Assembly (NCBI RefSeq): GCF_019931275.1
Contig: NZ_JAIOTY010000005.1
Span: forward strand, 16,079 to 80,078
Source: Nitratidesulfovibrio sp. SRB-5
GTDB taxonomy: Bacteria > Desulfobacterota > Desulfovibrionia > Desulfovibrionales > Desulfovibrionaceae
DNA: 64,000 bases
Reading direction: 5' to 3'
Shown one piece after another: positions 62,523-64,000 of the stretch. Position 1 is the first letter of the stretch; the number at the start of each line of letters is the position of its first letter. The notes beneath the pieces are model-generated. The model did not search any database and was not told where the DNA came from. It worked only from the letters and a program-made list of their open reading frames with translations. The translations under genes and the position numbers were made by a program.

Positions 62523-63362
62523 TCAGCGGGACCGCAGCCGCTCCAGCAACGCGGGCAACAAGGTACCGTTGGCGGCGGCAAGGCGGTTGGCATGCAGCGG
62601 GTCCGGGTGGCCGTCGATATCGGCCACGGCGCCCCCCGCCTCTTGCACCAGCAAGGCACCGGCAGACAGGTCCCAGCGTTTCAGGCTGACCACGAAGAAG
62701 CCGTCCAGCCGTCCTGCGGCCACATAGGCCAGATCCAGCGCGGCGGCACCGCCCCGGCGCATGCCAGCCGCGCAACGGGCCACCGCGCAGAACTGCTCCA
62801 GATACCCCTCCATGCCCGGCCATTTGGGCGGCGGCACCACGGTGCCCACGACCGCCTCGTCCAGTCGGGTACGCCGAGCCACATGCAACGGGCGCCCGTT
62901 GCAAAACGCCCCCTCCCCGCGCACTGCGGTGAAGAACTCGCGTCTGCCCGGGTCAGCCACCACGCCCAGCACCGCCACACCGTCCACTTCCAGCGCCACG
63001 GACACCGCATAATACGGAATCCCGTGCACGTAGTTTACCGTGCCATCCAAGGGATCCACGATCCAGCGGAACGGCGATGCGCCGGAATCACCAGCGCTGT
63101 CTCCCGACTCCTCGCCCAGCCGGGCATGGTCGGGGTAGGCCTGCCGGATGCGCGCAAAAATGGCCGCCTCCGAACGGGCGTCCAGTTCCGTGGTGATGTC
63201 GCCGGGGCTCTTGGTGGTGGTGCGCACGCGGGCCAGGCGCGAACGCCCACGCGCCAACACGGCGCAGCCCGCCTTGGCGGCATCAAGGGCCACGGCCAGC
63301 GCGTCCTCAAGGTTCAGGCTGCCACCAAAGGCAACGGGTCTGTCGGGTTGTGAAGATGTCAT
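62523..63362 (-). CDS. Inositol monophosphatase family protein (SuhB-like)
   Basis: 279 residues from ATG 63362. Metal motifs GDITTELDARSE, LGEESGD, WIVDPLDGTVNYVHGIPYYA (the IMPase DPxDGT signature), and the C-terminal VSLKRWDLSAGALLVQEAGG. Mg2+-dependent sugar phosphatase; SuhB members also act in RNA polymerase/ribosome biogenesis. The ribosome-binding site is weak; a start further upstream is possible. Confidence 0.92.
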   Translation of the reverse strand: MTSSQPDRPVAFGGSLNLEDALAVALDAAKAGCAVLARGRSRLARVRTTTKSPGDITTELDARSEAAIFARIRQAYPDHARLGEESGDSAGDSGASPFRWIVDPLDGTVNYVHGIPYYAVSVALEVDGVAVLGVVADPGRREFFTAVRGEGAFCNGRPLHVARRTRLDEAVVGTVVPPPKWPGMEGYLEQFCAVARCAAGMRRGGAAALDLAYVAAGRLDGFFVVSLKRWDLSAGALLVQEAGGAVADIDGHPDPLHANRLAAANGTLLPALLERLRSR

Positions 63363-63632
63363 AAAAAAATCCAAGGTTACAGGTACGGTGGCAGGCCCCC
63401 TCATGTCGGGGCTGAAGGCCCCTGTTCCCTACCACCATGCCTTCGACGCGAAAAGCCTTCTGCCCCCCCCTGACGGGGCATGCGGCGTCCATCCCATGCC
63501 ACGCGTCGGGCACGTGGAAACGCCATCCGAATCCACGTTGTCGCTCCCACGAGCCATCCCGCCTCGCCCATGCGCTATGCATCCCCCCTCAAGCTCACGC
63601 CCCATGGCCCTGCGCCGTGCGTCCTGCGCATC

Positions 63633-63870
63633 AAGCCTTCCCGCTTCACGGCTGTCGCCCAGCTCCCGGCGCTGTGAGCCCTGAGCTTCAAGCCCTCCTG
63701 CCCCATGCGCTATGCGCTCGAAGCCTTCCCGTTTCACGCGCTATCGCCCAGTTCCCTGCGCATTGCGCCATGTTCCTTGTGCTCTGCGCCTTGCGCTGTG
63801 GCCCTGAGCTTCAAGCCTTCCCGCTCCATGGCCCAGCGCCCTTGCGCATCGTGCTTCAAGCCGCCCATGC
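63633..63870. repeat. Degenerate tandem repeat, about 88-92-bp units
   Basis: AAGCCTTCCCG recurs at 63633, 63721 and 63813, each followed by TTCACG or CCATGG, GCCCAG and later CCCTGAGCTTC. Confidence 0.8.
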
Positions 63871-63923
63871 CCGCGCCTGTGCCCGTGCCCGTGCCCGCGC
63901 CTGTGCCTGTGCCTGTGCCTTTG
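63870..63923. repeat. 6-bp tandem repeat (CCYGTG)n
   Basis: Nine hexamers alternating CCCGCG, CCTGTG and CCCGTG, ending CCTTTG. Confidence 0.9.
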
Positions 63924-63931
63924 AACGCACG

Positions 63932-63962
63932 AAGGCCCCGGTGATTTCTCACCGGGGCCTTT
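63932..63962. terminator. Terminator at the right end
   Basis: AAGGCCCCGGTGA (63932-63944) with TCACCGGGGCCTT (63949-63961), loop TTTC, then T. It probably serves a gene beyond the window on the minus strand, or read-through from the left. Confidence 0.75.
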
Positions 63963-64000
63963 CGCGTGATGGGTAGGGATGCGATTTCTCGTATCCCTGT

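Larger units (their letters stand above)
63363..64000. other. Repeat-rich non-coding right end
   Basis: 638 bp. Frames are open on both strands only because the sequence is repetitive; none looks like a protein. It holds about 90-bp degenerate repeats (63633, 63721, 63813), a hexamer repeat and a terminator. Confidence 0.65.

Noticed and set aside
63148..63976. Plus- and minus-strand frames at the right end
   Set aside because: They come from degenerate tandem repeats and have no ribosome-binding sites or domain features.

Overview
The window looks like a chromosomal segment of a high-GC, sulfate-reducing deltaproteobacterium, most likely Desulfovibrio/Nitratidesulfovibrio. This is an inference from about 65-70% GC, the gene families, and the gene neighbourhoods (a birA-bioB-bioA block with fatty-acid-synthase-like genes, lysA, and a feoA/feoB cluster with a Cys-rich partner). 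I ran no database search. There is no phage, transposase, CRISPR array or rRNA; the only RNA gene found is a tRNA-Leu(CAG).

Layout. 1-261: start of a MATE transporter that runs off the left edge. 489-10093: biotin region. BirA is divergent from a tightly overlapping operon, bioB-bioA-[hotdog dehydratase-like 1]-[SDR reductase]-[ACP]-[ketosynthase]-[hotdog dehydratase-like 2]-bioF-bioD, with a near-perfect BirA operator in between. The five middle genes look like a dedicated pimeloyl-ACP synthase. The two hotdog proteins keep complementary halves of a FabZ active site, which suggests an obligate heterodimeric dehydratase. 10363-14163: lysA with an upstream TrmB-type regulator, then an M20D amidohydrolase. 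14374-16621: SlyD-type isomerase and a convergent membrane diguanylate cyclase. 16978-20141: ferrous iron uptake genes (feoB, feoA, Cys-rich membrane protein, second feoA) with two Fur-box-like sites. 20489-22876: M20 peptidase and an orphan peptide ABC ATPase. 23201-27678: NarL-type response regulator, HPt protein, tRNA-Leu and a membrane-anchored LuxR-type regulator.

28326-49001: a type IV pilus / MSHA-like locus. It encodes a PilM-PilN fusion, PilO, PilP, secretin, assembly ATPase, PilC, a pilin, a PilT-like ATPase, two minor pilins and a 1091-residue multi-domain fusion. The fusion joins a pseudopilin, an internal CFI-box-type domain with a membrane helix, a PilX-like start and a large ectodomain. 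Two DUF4124 proteins (one a lytic transglycosylase), a prepilin peptidase, a second PilT ATPase and an ExeA/MshM-like ATPase follow.

49461-64000: PIN-PhoH ATPase, MtgA transglycosylase with a long N-terminal extension, methyltransferase, proVWX betaine transporter operon, iron-sulfur protein of the epoxyqueuosine-reductase type, rhodanese, Sel1-repeat lipoprotein, MFS exporter and inositol-monophosphatase-like protein. The last 600 bases are degenerate repeats ending in a terminator.

Recurrent oddities are long imperfect hairpin elements between genes (10213, 34895, 44417) and many short in-frame tandem repeats at protein ends and in linkers.
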